Of a DNA stretch of 64,000 bases, positions 45,237 to 55,489 are shown piece after piece (position 1 is the stretch's first letter; each line of letters starts with the position of its first letter). The position numbers and the translations under genes were made by a program. The DNA is from Vibrio halioticoli NBRC 102217 (GTDB lineage Bacteria; Pseudomonadota; Gammaproteobacteria; Enterobacterales; Vibrionaceae): positions 58,841-122,840 of the forward strand of contig NZ_BAUJ01000018.1 of assembly GCF_000496695.1 (NCBI RefSeq), written 5' to 3'. Under the pieces are notes generated by a model. It searched no databases and was not told where the DNA came from. It saw nothing but the letters and a program-made list of their open reading frames with translations.

Positions 45237-47456
45237 TTGAGCCACTTTGAACACACTAATACCGAATACAGCCACTCTTCACAGCCAAACTCTTTGCAAC
45301 CGTTAGACGTGTTGAAAAACGTGTTTGGTTATGACAGTTTTCGTCATCAGCAACAAGAGATTGTGGATAGTGTAGTCAGTGGGCAAGACGTTCTAACCTT
45401 AATGCCAACCGGTGGTGGTAAATCGATTTGTTATCAAATTCCGGCCATTGTGCGCTCAGGCGTTGGGGTAGTGGTATCCCCGCTGATTGCTCTGATGAAA
45501 GATCAGGTCGATGCATTAAGACAAGTGGGCGTGTCGTGCGCGTTTTTAAATTCCACTCAAGACAGATATGAGCAAATGGAAGTGGAAGCCTTAGTCACCC
45601 GTGGCGAGATACAACTGCTGTATGTTTCTCCTGAGCGTCTCTTGATGGAGCGCACGTTAAATTTATTGGAGCAATCGAATCTCTCCCTATTTGCTATTGA
45701 TGAAGCGCACTGTGTAAGCCAATGGGGACACGACTTTAGACCTGAATACCAACAGCTGTCTATCTTGCCGCAACGCTTTCCTAATGTGCCGCGCATTGCC
45801 TTAACCGCCACCGCCGATGAGCGCACCAGACAAGAGATCATCAGTCAGCTGCAACTTGGTAATGCAAAGGTGTTTGTACACAGCTTTGATAGACCCAATA
45901 TCCGTTACCACGTCAGCGAAAAATCCAATGCTAAGCATGAGTTATGGGATTTTATTGAACACAACCATCCGCAAGACGCAGGGGTTATTTACTGCTTATC
46001 GAGAAAGAAAGTTGAAGAAACCGCCGCTTGGCTGGCCGAAAAAGGCCGAGTGGCCTTGCCTTATCATGCGGGCATGTCCATTGAACAAAAAAATCAAAAT
46101 CAGCAACGCTTTTTACGTGAAGATGGGGTGATTATCGTTGCGACGATTGCCTTTGGGATGGGGATAGATAAGCCCGATGTACGCTTTGTTGGTCATCTAA
46201 GTTTGCCAAAAAGTATCGAGTCCTACTATCAAGAAACCGGTCGTGCAGGGCGTGATGGCGCACCTGCTAATGCGTGGATGGCGTATGGCTTACAAGACTT
46301 AGTGATGCAAAAGCAAATGCTAGAAAGCTCCGATGGCAGTGCGCAATACAAGCAAGTGCAGGTGGGTAAGCTTAATGCATTGCTTGGTTATTGTGAGCTG
46401 AGTACTTGTCGTCGCCAGACATTGCTTGGTTACTTTGGTGAAACTCTTGCGCAGCCGTGTGGCAATTGCGATAACTGTTTGCATCCGCCAAAAACCTGGG
46501 ACGGCACTCAAGCGGCGCAAAAAGCCCTTTCAACCGTGTATCGCTCTGAGCAACGATTTGGCGTGACCCATTTAGTGAATGTTTTGCTAGGCAAATCCGA
46601 TGACAAAATTAAACGCTTTGGGCATGACAATTTATCCACCTTTGGTATCGGTACTGAACTGACTGCTGAGCAGTGGCGAGGTGTGTTCCGCCAGCTCATT
46701 GCGATGAATTATCTAAAAGTTGAAGGCATGTACAACAACCTAAAACTGACTGAGCTTTGTCGCGCCGTGCTGCGTGGTGAGCAAAGCATCGAATTTCGTG
46801 AATTGCGTAAGAGCAAAAAGAAAAAAGCCAGTAGCACGAAGAAAAGCACTGCTTTGTCTGAACAAGATTCAGGCGTGTTTGAAAAATTGCGTGAGCTTAG
46901 AGCCAGTTTGGCAAAAACGCAGAATGTACCGGCCTATATTATCTGTCACGATGCTAGCCTTGCCGAAATTGCACTGCAGCGCCCAGATAGCCTAGACGCA
47001 TTAGGGCAAATTTCTGGTTTTGGTGAGGCAAAACTGGCGAAATATGGTGAGGCAATTGTGCAGCTTATTAATGAGCAGCCTAAACCTGCGCCTACGTTAA
47101 GCGCCACTGAGCAAAGCAGTTTGTCGCTGTTCAATCAATATCAAAGCGTTGAACAGGTTGCCGCAGAGCGCGCTATTGCGGCTAATACGGTGCTGAGTCA
47201 TCTGGCAAGTGCGATAGAGCTTGGTTTGTGCCCACTACAACAAGTGATTGAGCTGGATGACTCAACCCTTGAGCAGTTAGATTCTGCGATTGTTTTGCTT
47301 AATATCTTGAGCGAGCAAAAGCTAAAGCCGTTATTTGAGCACTTTGAAGGCAAATACGACTACGGCGTATTGCGCTGCATCGTTGCGCACTTTTCCTATC
47401 AGCAACAATTGACGCAATTATCCGAGCAGTCTGCTGAGCAGAAAGCAAATAAATAG
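45237..47456 (+). CDS. recQ: RecQ-family ATP-dependent DNA helicase
   Basis: A 3'-to-5' DNA helicase of 739 residues, about 130 more than E. coli RecQ. The start is TTG at 45237, with AGGA about 9 bp upstream; no in-frame ATG occurs before the first motif. Walker A is MPTGGGKS (56–63), and the DEAH box is DEAHC (156–160). The helicase motif GRAGRDGA and a zinc-binding group CELSTC...CGNCDNC (about 380–408) follow. Then come an RQC winged helix, an HRDC domain (about 545–610) and an extra C-terminal domain (about 625–735) of helix-turn-helix type. It probably acts in recombination and replication repair. Confidence 0.93.
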   Translation: MSHFEHTNTEYSHSSQPNSLQPLDVLKNVFGYDSFRHQQQEIVDSVVSGQDVLTLMPTGGGKSICYQIPAIVRSGVGVVVSPLIALMKDQVDALRQVGVSCAFLNSTQDRYEQMEVEALVTRGEIQLLYVSPERLLMERTLNLLEQSNLSLFAIDEAHCVSQWGHDFRPEYQQLSILPQRFPNVPRIALTATADERTRQEIISQLQLGNAKVFVHSFDRPNIRYHVSEKSNAKHELWDFIEHNHPQDAGVIYCLSRKKVEETAAWLAEKGRVALPYHAGMSIEQKNQNQQRFLREDGVIIVATIAFGMGIDKPDVRFVGHLSLPKSIESYYQETGRAGRDGAPANAWMAYGLQDLVMQKQMLESSDGSAQYKQVQVGKLNALLGYCELSTCRRQTLLGYFGETLAQPCGNCDNCLHPPKTWDGTQAAQKALSTVYRSEQRFGVTHLVNVLLGKSDDKIKRFGHDNLSTFGIGTELTAEQWRGVFRQLIAMNYLKVEGMYNNLKLTELCRAVLRGEQSIEFRELRKSKKKKASSTKKSTALSEQDSGVFEKLRELRASLAKTQNVPAYIICHDASLAEIALQRPDSLDALGQISGFGEAKLAKYGEAIVQLINEQPKPAPTLSATEQSSLSLFNQYQSVEQVAAERAIAANTVLSHLASAIELGLCPLQQVIELDDSTLEQLDSAIVLLNILSEQKLKPLFEHFEGKYDYGVLRCIVAHFSYQQQLTQLSEQSAEQKANK

Positions 47457-47469
47457 AAAGCAAATAAAT
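47440..47469. repeat. 15-bp tandem duplication over the recQ stop codon
   Basis: AGAAAGCAAATAAAT occurs twice in tandem (47440–47454 and 47455–47469). The recQ TAG stop lies at the junction. A recent slippage is likely. Confidence 0.9.
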
Positions 47470-47486
47470 AGAAAACGAAGAAAAAG

Positions 47487-49184
47487 CTAGAACGGAATAT
47501 CCGCAGTAAATGTCATCCACTCCTTAGTGACGGGGTGGGTGAAGCTTAATTGTTGAGCATGTAAATACAGTCTAAGGTCTTTTTTGCCGTATAAGCTATC
47601 GCCAATGATGGGCATGTTAAGACCATCTTTGTGTGCGCAGTGAACGCGAAGTTGGTGAGTGCGTCCGGTTTTTGGGTATAAAAATACCTTTGATTTCCCG
47701 TCCACAACCTCGATTAATTGATAATGAGTATGTGCGGGCTTTCCATGTTCAACGCTCACCCTTTGTCTTGGTCTATCTAATAGGTCGGGACACATTGGCA
47801 ATTCAATATCTCCCTCATTTTTGATGTGAGTGCCATCGATTACGCCATCAATGAGCGCCGCGTAGCGCTTGGTCACTTCACGGGCAATAAACTGTTTTTG
47901 TAGATGTTTGTTGGCACGTTTGGTCAGTGCAAACACCAATAACCCAGAGGTCGCCATGTCTAAGCGGTGCAGGGCAAACGGGCCTTCTGCATCGGTATAG
48001 ATCTGCTGCAGACGATGCCACGCCGAATCTTGGATATGGCGTCCCGGAACAGATAAAAAGCCTTCCGGTTTGTTGACCACCACAATATGCTCATCTTCAT
48101 AAATGATAGGCAGAGGCTTGTCTTTGGCTGGGTTTTCCAATAGCGGATTATCATCCACCAGTAACCCTTTTAGCATATGCGACAAAATAGGGTGGCACTT
48201 ACTCATGCACGAGGGATAAAACTGTTTATGCTGACGTATCTCAGATTTTGGGGATTGTCCCCACCAAAATTCCGCCAGTGAAATCGGGGCGTAGCGATTT
48301 AAATAGGCGTATTGCAACAGCTTTGGCGCGGCGCATTCACCGGCACCTGCGGGTGGCACTTTAGACGCCGTTTGAGCAAAGATTTGATTGAGATCTTGGC
48401 GCTCATTATCGGCATTTAAAAACGAATATTGAGTGAACAGCTTATGTTGCATCTGGTTAGAAAGATGCGCTCTGCGTGAGCGAAGCTCACTGATTTGACG
48501 CTCAACATCTTCTATCTCTGATGTTAACTTGGCTTGTTTTTCCGCCCACTGCGATTTAGTTGCTTTGAGCTGATTTTTCTCAAACACACTTTGTTTGGCA
48601 AGTTGCTGCTCTAGCTGTTGGTAATCATCAAAGCTTAAATCTTGCTTGGCTTGTGAGCGCTGCTGCTTTCTCAGCTTTCGGCTGTCTGCCATTTGCGCTT
48701 GCTGAGCTTGAATTTGCGCGCTGGCTTGGCGGTTAATCTCGGCAAGCTGCGCTTTTAACTGAGCTATATCGACGCTGCTTGTAAATGCGTTTAGCTCACT
48801 TGATACGGCATTGATCTTGTCAAATTCGTGTCTCACAAAGCCTTCACTGTTGAGCATGTCATACACAGGTGGCACAAAGCCCTGATGATGATTGGAATCA
48901 TCAATCTTGCCCGAAAAAGCGCTTAAAAAACCCAGCTCACCGTCGCGATTTTTTACCACTAGCACGCCAAACATTTTGCCTTGTTTTTGGGGGGAGCTTG
49001 ATGCCGAGCTTGGCTCTAAATCAAATTGGCAGTCAAAAGCCGAGTGCAGCTGTTTTTGCAATTGCTCGGAAGCTAACACGCTTAGCGGGTGAGGCTCATA
49101 ATAAAAGGGGAATGTGAATCGCTTTGGCAGCGCAACTCCTGCGATGGATTGCTCAAATGGAGTGAAAAGCGGGTCGCTGCTCAT
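47487..49184 (-). CDS. RluA-family pseudouridine synthase with long N-terminal extension
   Basis: 565 residues. The C-terminal part (about 330–565) is a pseudouridine synthase with YEDEHIVVVNKPEGFLSVPGR, the catalytic motif HRLDMATSGLLVF (Asp in HRLD) and a late TGRTHQLRVH. An N-terminal half of about 300 residues is unusual for RluA and holds a coiled coil with many Gln/Lys/Glu (about 120–240). The C-terminal domain modifies a uridine in rRNA or tRNA, but the target cannot be read. It converges with recQ, 30 bp away. Confidence 0.85.
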   Translation of the reverse strand: MSSDPLFTPFEQSIAGVALPKRFTFPFYYEPHPLSVLASEQLQKQLHSAFDCQFDLEPSSASSSPQKQGKMFGVLVVKNRDGELGFLSAFSGKIDDSNHHQGFVPPVYDMLNSEGFVRHEFDKINAVSSELNAFTSSVDIAQLKAQLAEINRQASAQIQAQQAQMADSRKLRKQQRSQAKQDLSFDDYQQLEQQLAKQSVFEKNQLKATKSQWAEKQAKLTSEIEDVERQISELRSRRAHLSNQMQHKLFTQYSFLNADNERQDLNQIFAQTASKVPPAGAGECAAPKLLQYAYLNRYAPISLAEFWWGQSPKSEIRQHKQFYPSCMSKCHPILSHMLKGLLVDDNPLLENPAKDKPLPIIYEDEHIVVVNKPEGFLSVPGRHIQDSAWHRLQQIYTDAEGPFALHRLDMATSGLLVFALTKRANKHLQKQFIAREVTKRYAALIDGVIDGTHIKNEGDIELPMCPDLLDRPRQRVSVEHGKPAHTHYQLIEVVDGKSKVFLYPKTGRTHQLRVHCAHKDGLNMPIIGDSLYGKKDLRLYLHAQQLSFTHPVTKEWMTFTADIPF

Positions 49185-49342
49185 GGGATAAGGTCTACCT
49201 ATTTATGTACGTTGGCACGTGAAGATGCGGTTTTAGCTGATTGTATTGAATCCAATCGAGAACCGCCAGTGTATGTTGATGATTCCCATGTTGATATTCT
49301 CTATGTTGATATTCCTTAAGATATTAGAAATTGAGCGGCATA

Positions 49343-49367
49343 AAAAAGGGCTCTATCAATAGAGCCC
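49343..49367 (-). terminator. Terminator of the mob/tup/fdhD operon
   Basis: An 8-bp stem GGGCTCTA, TCAA, TAGAGCCC (49348–49367) has a T-run on the minus strand (A-run at 49343–49347). It lies 21 bp beyond the stop of the fused gene. Confidence 0.9.
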
Positions 49368-49388
49368 CATAAACCTTTAGCAAATGGA

Positions 49389-51197
49389 TTAGATATTAAG
49401 CGGAATGATGGTGACTAATTCACCCGGCTCAACTTTGGCGTATAGCGGATCAATTTCAATCAAACAGTTCGCTTCACTCATCGAGCGTAAAATTCCAGAG
49501 CCTTGTTTTCCTGTGCTCGATACCACCAATTGCCCAAACTCATTCAATTGATAGATACCGCGAGTAAACTCGGTGCGGCCATGGCGAGAGCGCAAAGCTT
49601 CGCTGGCAATAGCGCGCAATTTGGTCGGTTGCCAGTTGCTTTCACCTTGCATTTTATGGATAGCGGGGCGCACGAAATTAATAAAGGACACCATAGTGGC
49701 AACAGGATTTCCCGGCAATCCGAAGAAAGGGGTATCGCCAATCGTGCCAAAAGCGAGAGGGCGACCCGGTCGCATATTGATGCGCCAAAAATCGATATTG
49801 CCGTTTTGCTCTAAAACATCTTTGATGTAGTCGGCATCCCCTACAGACACGCCGCCGGTAGTCAGCACCATATCGGCGCTTACCGCGGCTTTAGAGACTG
49901 CATGTTCAATCGCTAAATGATCATCTTCTAAAATGCCTAAATCGATAATTTCACAATTAAGTTGGCTGAGTAGTCCCATCAAAGCGTAACGATTTGAATC
50001 ATAGATACAGTTTTGTTGTTGCGGCTGGCTTGGGTGCTGCACTTCATCTCCGGTGGAGAAAATCGCCACTTTTAGCTTGCGTATCACCGCACATTCATTG
50101 ATGCCAAGAGAGGCAATCATGCCCATTTCGGCGGCGCCAATTTTTTGGCCTTGGCTAAATACGGCTTGCCCAATGGTAAGATCTTCTCCGGCTAAGCGTA
50201 CATTTTGTCCCGCTTTCACTAATGCGCTGTTAAAAGTGACAAAGTGTTGCCCGTCTTTTTCAAAGGTATCGGATTGCTCGCGCATGATGACGGTGGTGCC
50301 GTTGCTTGGCACTGGTGCGCCAGTCATGATTTTTACCGCTTCACCGGCATTAAGTTCAGATGGATAGCTTTGGCCTGCCATCACTTCACCAACCAGTTTA
50401 AAGCTTTCCAGCGCCACATCTTGGTCACGAATCGCGTAGCCATCCATTGCGGAGTTGGTGTGCTGAGGCACATTGATACTCGAAACAATGTCTTGCGCTA
50501 ATACGTGATGTAAGGCGTGGTCGATTGTTACGGTAGTACTTTGGGTCAGTGGCGATACCGCATTTAAGATGCGCTCAATCCCTTGTTCTACCGACAGAAA
50601 AGCCGGTGACAGGGTATCGCAGCATTGCGCAGCAGCACTGGCGTCAGCGTTACTTTGTTTGGAAGGCGCTACGGTTTGGATGATAAAGCTCGCTATTGCA
50701 TCAAGATCGTTGATATCAAACTGAGGTAGCGCGGCATTAAAGCCTTTACTGAGTTCTTTTTCGGTATCAATATCGGTGGCAACGGCAATGATATTGTCGT
50801 CGTTAGGGTGCATCCATGGATTGTCTAGCGCTTGACGGCGCAGTTCAATTTTGGGAAATGACTGACTTTTAAAACCTTCGATTAAAATCATATCCAGGTT
50901 TTTGTGATCAAATTGCTCTAGCAACTCTTCAAATGTCGCTTCTTCGTTAGGGGTTTCGCTGATCATGGCATGACGGTAGCGCGAGCTAATATACATTTGT
51001 GTTGCGCCCGCTTTACGCAAGCGATAACTGTCTTTGCCTTGTTGGTCGATATCAAAATTATGATGCGCGTGTTTTAGTACGCCGAGTTTTAGCCCTGCTT
51101 GAGTCAATTTAGGAATGATCTGCTCAAGTAAGGTGGTTTTTCCGGTGCCACTAAAAGCAGCAAAGCCAAGGATGGGAGTATTACGAATCGTCTTCAT
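49389..51197 (-). CDS. MobB–MoeA fusion: molybdopterin cofactor assembly protein
   Basis: 602 residues in two enzymes. Residues about 1–170 are MobB-like, with Walker A GFSGTGKTT-like AAFSGTGKTTLLEQ, binding GTP as adaptor for MobA. Residues about 205–602 are MoeA, the molybdotransferase that inserts molybdate into adenylylated molybdopterin. It shows TNSAMDGYAI, MTGAPVPSNGTTVI, STGDEV and TTGGVSVGDADYIKDVL. This fusion is known in some gammaproteobacteria. It is the last gene of the operon, 3 bp after mobA. Molybdenum or tungsten insertion for formate dehydrogenase is its likely use here. Confidence 0.95.
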   Translation of the reverse strand: MKTIRNTPILGFAAFSGTGKTTLLEQIIPKLTQAGLKLGVLKHAHHNFDIDQQGKDSYRLRKAGATQMYISSRYRHAMISETPNEEATFEELLEQFDHKNLDMILIEGFKSQSFPKIELRRQALDNPWMHPNDDNIIAVATDIDTEKELSKGFNAALPQFDINDLDAIASFIIQTVAPSKQSNADASAAAQCCDTLSPAFLSVEQGIERILNAVSPLTQSTTVTIDHALHHVLAQDIVSSINVPQHTNSAMDGYAIRDQDVALESFKLVGEVMAGQSYPSELNAGEAVKIMTGAPVPSNGTTVIMREQSDTFEKDGQHFVTFNSALVKAGQNVRLAGEDLTIGQAVFSQGQKIGAAEMGMIASLGINECAVIRKLKVAIFSTGDEVQHPSQPQQQNCIYDSNRYALMGLLSQLNCEIIDLGILEDDHLAIEHAVSKAAVSADMVLTTGGVSVGDADYIKDVLEQNGNIDFWRINMRPGRPLAFGTIGDTPFFGLPGNPVATMVSFINFVRPAIHKMQGESNWQPTKLRAIASEALRSRHGRTEFTRGIYQLNEFGQLVVSSTGKQGSGILRSMSEANCLIEIDPLYAKVEPGELVTIIPLNI

Positions 51198-51200
51198 AGA

Positions 51201-51770
51201 TTACTGCTTAAATTGTTGGAGTTCTTGTTGAGAATTAAGGTTTACGAAGCTGCCTTTGATGTCACTAAAATCGATTTGGCGCGTGTTACAGCGGTCGTAA
51301 AAGAGAATGATTTTGCGTTCACCATCGTCTAAAAATTGCTGTAAACGCTCCAGCACGCGACGGTGGAAAACGGTGAATACGGGCTGAACAAAGTCACCAT
51401 CGTGGGCGACAAGGATCTCATCGTCATCACTGATTTCTTGTTGCATGCGCTGGATAAGCGTTGGCGAAATTTGCGGACAATCACAAGGCACAAATCCCAC
51501 CCATTCACTGTCAACATGGGTTAAGCCGGCGTGAATACCACCCATTGGGCCGACAAAGCCCTGATAATGATCGGCAAATACCGGTGCGTATTCTTGATAA
51601 CGTTCTTGTGAACGATTGGCGTTGATGTAGATAGAATCAGTGTGCGATTTTAAAACTTCTAGAACATATTCGATAAGGGGTTTTTGATTTAATTCGACCA
51701 ACCCTTTGTCTTGTCCCTGCATTCGTGTGGCTTGACCACCGGCCAAAACGACCCAACTTATTGACTTCAT
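51201..51770 (-). CDS. mobA: Molybdenum cofactor guanylyltransferase MobA
   Basis: Cytosolic enzyme of 189 residues that joins GMP from GTP to molybdopterin, making the dinucleotide form used by DMSO-reductase-family enzymes such as formate dehydrogenase. The N-terminal nucleotide loop [27 protein letters not shown] and the metal site PCDCPQIS are conserved. It overlaps tupC by 4 bases (ATGA) and lies 3 bp before the MobB–MoeA gene, within one operon. Confidence 0.95.
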   Translation of the reverse strand: MKSISWVVLAGGQATRMQGQDKGLVELNQKPLIEYVLEVLKSHTDSIYINANRSQERYQEYAPVFADHYQGFVGPMGGIHAGLTHVDSEWVGFVPCDCPQISPTLIQRMQQEISDDDEILVAHDGDFVQPVFTVFHRRVLERLQQFLDDGERKIILFYDRCNTRQIDFSDIKGSFVNLNSQQELQQFKQ

Positions 51771-52495
51771 GTTTCGTTACCTAATTTATTATTTGTTATT
51801 GATTTTATTTTTTTAGTTTCTTCATCGATGACTCTAAGGTGAGGCGTTACCGTTAGACCTTGATTTTCAATAGTCCATTGAGTGTCACAAAGATTAGTCA
51901 GCCCATTTTGCTGGTGGCTAGTGATCACGATACTTGCGCCTCGGTCTAATAGATCTTTTGCCAGAGTTATGATCCCTTGCGTTGACTCAAGATCTAACGA
52001 GGCGCTAGGCTCATCCATGAGTAAAATAGAAGGATTGACTATCCAAGCTCTCGCCATCGCCAAACGTTGTTTTTCGCCGCCCGATAATACCGAGCAATGT
52101 TCATCGGCAAGGGATTCAAGCCCTACCATTCTAAGCGCATTAATTGCTTGACTGCGACTGTGTAAGCCACGTTTTGAGGCAAAGGGCAGTGCATAGCGAA
52201 TATTCTCCAGTAAAGTGGCATCAAACATATAGGGGGATTGGTGCAAATAGACCACATCTCGGAATAATTTACGGGAAAAAAGCCGATAAAAGGTCGAGAT
52301 CTCAATGCCGTTGATTGTTCCTGTACTGGGCGTGGTTAAGCCTGCCAAAATTTTCAGCAGAGTGGTTTTCCCCACACCGTTTTGTCCTTTTAAGTAAATG
52401 GCGTTACTCGGGCCAATTTGCAAATGAGGAATGTGAAATAATACGCGGTCTTCATAACGTTTGGATAAGTCTTGAGTTCTTAACTGTATGGTCAT
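51767..52495 (-). CDS. tupC: Tungstate ABC transporter ATP-binding protein
   Basis: Cytosolic ATPase of 242 residues. Walker A is [12 protein letters not shown], the signature [15 protein letters not shown], Walker [13 protein letters not shown] and the switch His SHQ. It lies between the permease gene (12 bp) and mobA (4-base overlap). The Tup call comes from the order with the TupA-like binding protein and TupB-like permease. Molybdate cannot be excluded. Confidence 0.87.
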   Translation of the reverse strand: MTIQLRTQDLSKRYEDRVLFHIPHLQIGPSNAIYLKGQNGVGKTTLLKILAGLTTPSTGTINGIEISTFYRLFSRKLFRDVVYLHQSPYMFDATLLENIRYALPFASKRGLHSRSQAINALRMVGLESLADEHCSVLSGGEKQRLAMARAWIVNPSILLMDEPSASLDLESTQGIITLAKDLLDRGASIVITSHQQNGLTNLCDTQWTIENQGLTVTPHLRVIDEETKKIKSITNNKLGNET

Positions 52496-52507
52496 TGATT
52501 CTTGCCT

Positions 52508-53206
52508 CTAGACTCGTAGATGACTTTGTCCGCGCATTGCGGTTAAGACAAAATTTAATATCAATGCAAGCAACAAAAGCACGATGCCCAAAGCAACCCC
52601 TTGTGCAAACGCACCACGTTGACTCTCTAATGCAATGGCGGTTGGAATATTACGTGTATGACCCAGAATATTCCCTCCCACCATCATAGAACAGCCAACC
52701 TCTGTGACAATGCGTGAAAATGCAGTAACCACAGCGGCAATTAATGCAAAACGGGTTTCCCACATCAATGCTCTAAAAATTTGCGGATAAGATTTCCCAA
52801 GCGTGATAGAGGTTTCAACATTGCGCATGTCGACACTTTGAAATCCAGCTTGAAGCATAGAAATAAGAATAGGCATTGCGATAAGTATCTGCCCAAGAAT
52901 CATCGCTTTTTGTGTAAATAGCCATTGCCAATCACCAACAGGCCCAGAGCGAGATAAGGTCATATACAGTAGCAGCCCTATCACTACGGTAGGTACGGCT
53001 TGCAGTGTATTAATGATTGAGGTGACAAAATTTCGGCCAGGGAAAGGTACATAAGCGAGCACCAATGCCAGTCCAATAGCGGGCAATAGCGATAAACTCA
53101 ACGCAAACAAAGACACACTGAAGGAGATAGAAACTACCTTCCACAGTGTAGGGTCAAAATTTAGAAGCAGCCTGACTGCTTCTATACTTGTTTCACCAAT
53201 ATCCAT
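52508..53206 (-). CDS. tupB: Tungstate ABC transporter permease
   Basis: Inner-membrane permease of 232 residues with about five or six helices. It contains the segment AVPTVVIGLLLYMTLSRSGPVG and the EAA-like loop TLGKSYPQIFRALMWETR, typical of TupB. It overlaps the tupA stop by one base (TAATG). Confidence 0.9.
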   Translation of the reverse strand: MDIGETSIEAVRLLLNFDPTLWKVVSISFSVSLFALSLSLLPAIGLALVLAYVPFPGRNFVTSIINTLQAVPTVVIGLLLYMTLSRSGPVGDWQWLFTQKAMILGQILIAMPILISMLQAGFQSVDMRNVETSITLGKSYPQIFRALMWETRFALIAAVVTAFSRIVTEVGCSMMVGGNILGHTRNIPTAIALESQRGAFAQGVALGIVLLLLALILNFVLTAMRGQSHLRV

Positions 53207-54042
53207 TATTGAGATGTTTTAGCGTTAGCCGTAAACAGTTTTTGTCCTTTTACTTGGAAGTCATTGATAAGCTTTTGTGCTTTGTCGCTAATAAACCATT
53301 GGCTTAATGCTTTAGCACCCGCAACATTTAACCCAGTGTAGCGTTCAGGATTAACGCGAATGATTTGATATTGATTGAACAAAGCCGGATCACCTTGTAC
53401 CCAAATCGCAAGGTCAAGTTTCTCTTGATACGCAAGCCAAGTACCTCTATCGGTAAGAGTATAGCCTTGTAATTCAGAGCTCATGTTAAGAGTTGGCCCC
53501 ATACCTTGACCAATTGAGCGGTAATTAGACCAGTCGTGTGCGGTATTATTGATTGCCCATAGAGCCAGTTCTTTTTTATTGGTGCCAGAATCATCACCAC
53601 GAGAAATAAACACGGACTTACTGTCAGCGATTTTCTGTAAAGCCTGCGCGGCATTGTCAGCATCGGTTAACTTGGCGGGATTATTTTTTGGGCCCACAAT
53701 AATGAAGTCGTTATACATTACCCCATGAGGATCTACACCAAAATGTGAGTCTAAAAAGGCTTTTTCAGCTTTTGGTGAGTGGGTCAGTACAATATCGACA
53801 TCGCCCATTTCGCCCATTTTTAACGCTTTTCCAGAACCGGTAACCAACAATTGCACTTCATAACCCGTTTGTTGTTTAAATTTAGGTAATAGGTAATCGA
53901 GCAATCCAGAATGATAGGTGCTGGTAGTGGTAGCCATTTTCAGTGTTTTTGAGTCGGCATGCGCTGGCAGAGTAAAAAATAATGCACAGGCTAAGGTGAG
54001 CGTGATGGTTTTACTGCGTTGCAGAAGAGCATGTAAAGACAT
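53206..54042 (-). CDS. tupA: Tungstate-binding periplasmic protein
   Basis: Periplasmic oxyanion-binding protein, 278 residues, with a signal peptide to about residue 29 (LPAHAD). The mature start KMATTTSTYHSGLLDYLLP holds the TTTST motif (38–42) seen in TupA, which binds tungstate very tightly. The TGSGKALKMGEMGDVDIVLTHSP segment is the second half of the site. It starts 3 bp after fdhD. This makes tungsten a likely metal for the formate dehydrogenase nearby, though not proven. Confidence 0.92.
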   Translation of the reverse strand: MSLHALLQRSKTITLTLACALFFTLPAHADSKTLKMATTTSTYHSGLLDYLLPKFKQQTGYEVQLLVTGSGKALKMGEMGDVDIVLTHSPKAEKAFLDSHFGVDPHGVMYNDFIIVGPKNNPAKLTDADNAAQALQKIADSKSVFISRGDDSGTNKKELALWAINNTAHDWSNYRSIGQGMGPTLNMSSELQGYTLTDRGTWLAYQEKLDLAIWVQGDPALFNQYQIIRVNPERYTGLNVAGAKALSQWFISDKAQKLINDFQVKGQKLFTANAKTSQ

Positions 54043-54045
54043 AGC

Positions 54046-54897
54046 TTATTGATCCTTGTTGAGTGTGTCGTTAGTGGCAGATTTGCCGTCAAATTCTATT
54101 TTTTCAATGCCGTGATAAACCTGAAAACGAAGTCCTTTAGCGCGAGCTATGATGGTGATACCAAAACGTTCAGCAAGCTCTAAACCCATTTGTGTGACCC
54201 CTGAGCGAGACAGCAAAGTAGGGATACCCATTTGCGCCACTTTAATCACCATCTCTGAGGTTAAACGGCCAGTGGTGTAGAAAATCTTATCGTGTCCTGA
54301 CTCTTGGTTGAGCCACATTTCACCGGCTAAGGTATCTACTGCGTTATGCCGACCAACGTCTTCCACAAAAGAGATCACTTCACCTTCCTTACAAATTGCA
54401 CAGCCATGCACAGCACCAGCTTTTTTGTAGGTGTCGTTGTAGTGAGTGAGAGCCATCAGTGTCGAATATAAGCCACTTTGTTTAATGTTAGTTTGAGGAA
54501 CTTGGTAGTTTTCTAAGCTTTTCATGACGTTGCCGTACATGGTGCCTTGACCACAACCAGAGGTGACGGTTTTCTTTTTTAAGGCTTTTTCCAGAAAATC
54601 TGTGTTTTCTTTGGTGACCACTGCCACACTGTTTGTTTCCCAATCTATCAACACGGAATCAAGTTGGGTAGGGTCTGTTAAGAAGCTTTGGTTTTTGAGA
54701 TATCCCAGAACCAATTGGCCGGGGTGGGAACCTAAAGTCATCAGAGTGACAATTTCGCGCCAGTTTAGCAGCACAGTAAGAGGACATTCACACGCAATGT
54801 CTTTACTTAAAGGCTCTCCGTATTCATCAAAAACAGTCACAGTTTGAGTCTGCGAGGGGGGCTGGCCAACCGCTACGATGTTAGGAGCTTGGGGCAT
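54046..54897 (-). CDS. fdhD: Formate dehydrogenase accessory sulfurtransferase FdhD
   Basis: Cytosolic sulfur carrier of 283 residues. The ATG at 54897 is chosen because AAGGA lies 7 bp upstream; the open frame starts at 54969. FdhD passes sulfur from IscS to the molybdenum cofactor of formate dehydrogenase. The CxxC motif is HGCAICKEGE. The family blocks VEDVGRHNAVDTLAGEMW and YTTGRLTSEMVIKVAQMGIP follow. It is the first gene of the operon and is divergent from the DUF3305 gene across 130 bp. Confidence 0.95.
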   Translation of the reverse strand: MPQAPNIVAVGQPPSQTQTVTVFDEYGEPLSKDIACECPLTVLLNWREIVTLMTLGSHPGQLVLGYLKNQSFLTDPTQLDSVLIDWETNSVAVVTKENTDFLEKALKKKTVTSGCGQGTMYGNVMKSLENYQVPQTNIKQSGLYSTLMALTHYNDTYKKAGAVHGCAICKEGEVISFVEDVGRHNAVDTLAGEMWLNQESGHDKIFYTTGRLTSEMVIKVAQMGIPTLLSRSGVTQMGLELAERFGITIIARAKGLRFQVYHGIEKIEFDGKSATNDTLNKDQ

Positions 54898-55027
54898 TGG
54901 AATATCCTTTTCTATACTGAATAGTGATTGAAGAAATGTGGCAAGGAAGGGAAATCGGCTTGCACACAATCACGGTGACTCATGTAGAACTATATAAATA
55001 ATAATAAGTTAGCTTAACGAGGTAGTA

Positions 55028-55453
55028 ATGAAAACGGAAGATAATTGGCCTGTTCGATGTCAGATTATTCTACATCAGACACAAAATTCTAAATGGCAAA
55101 CCAGTAATTGGCAGGTTGATGAGATATTTTTAGACCCTTGTGCTAGCGACCTTGGAGTAGAGTCTGAGATCCAATTGTTCAAAGACGAACGCACGGATTA
55201 CCGTTTTAACCTTAATTCCGACAACCCCAAGTTGTTTGTGGTACTGGAAAATGACATCGAAACGTTAAGTCTGGTCAGCGTCACGGTTTCACAAAGTGTT
55301 GCGGGCAGCTATTTGGACGGTGATTATCTCGTGTTATCGGTTGATCTTCCTTTGCCTGTGCAGGTGTGGATGGAAGCCTATTTAGCTCGCCATGGCGAGC
55401 TAATCGAACATAAGCGTAAAAAACGCAAGGGAGCAGGGCGTGCCAGTCAATAA
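55028..55453 (+). CDS. DUF3305 domain protein, formate dehydrogenase cluster
   Basis: 141 residues, cytosolic. The domain matches DUF3305: WPVRCQIILHQTQNSKWQTSNWQV, a central FRLN-type segment and VWMEAYLARHGELIEHKRKKRKG. Family members nearly always sit in formate dehydrogenase loci, and their function is not established. It begins the plus-strand run of genes, with the DUF3306 gene 36 bp on. Confidence 0.85.
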   Translation: MKTEDNWPVRCQIILHQTQNSKWQTSNWQVDEIFLDPCASDLGVESEIQLFKDERTDYRFNLNSDNPKLFVVLENDIETLSLVSVTVSQSVAGSYLDGDYLVLSVDLPLPVQVWMEAYLARHGELIEHKRKKRKGAGRASQ

Positions 55454-55489
55454 TTTGTTATCAAACCCGTTTATCTTTGGAGAGTTACG

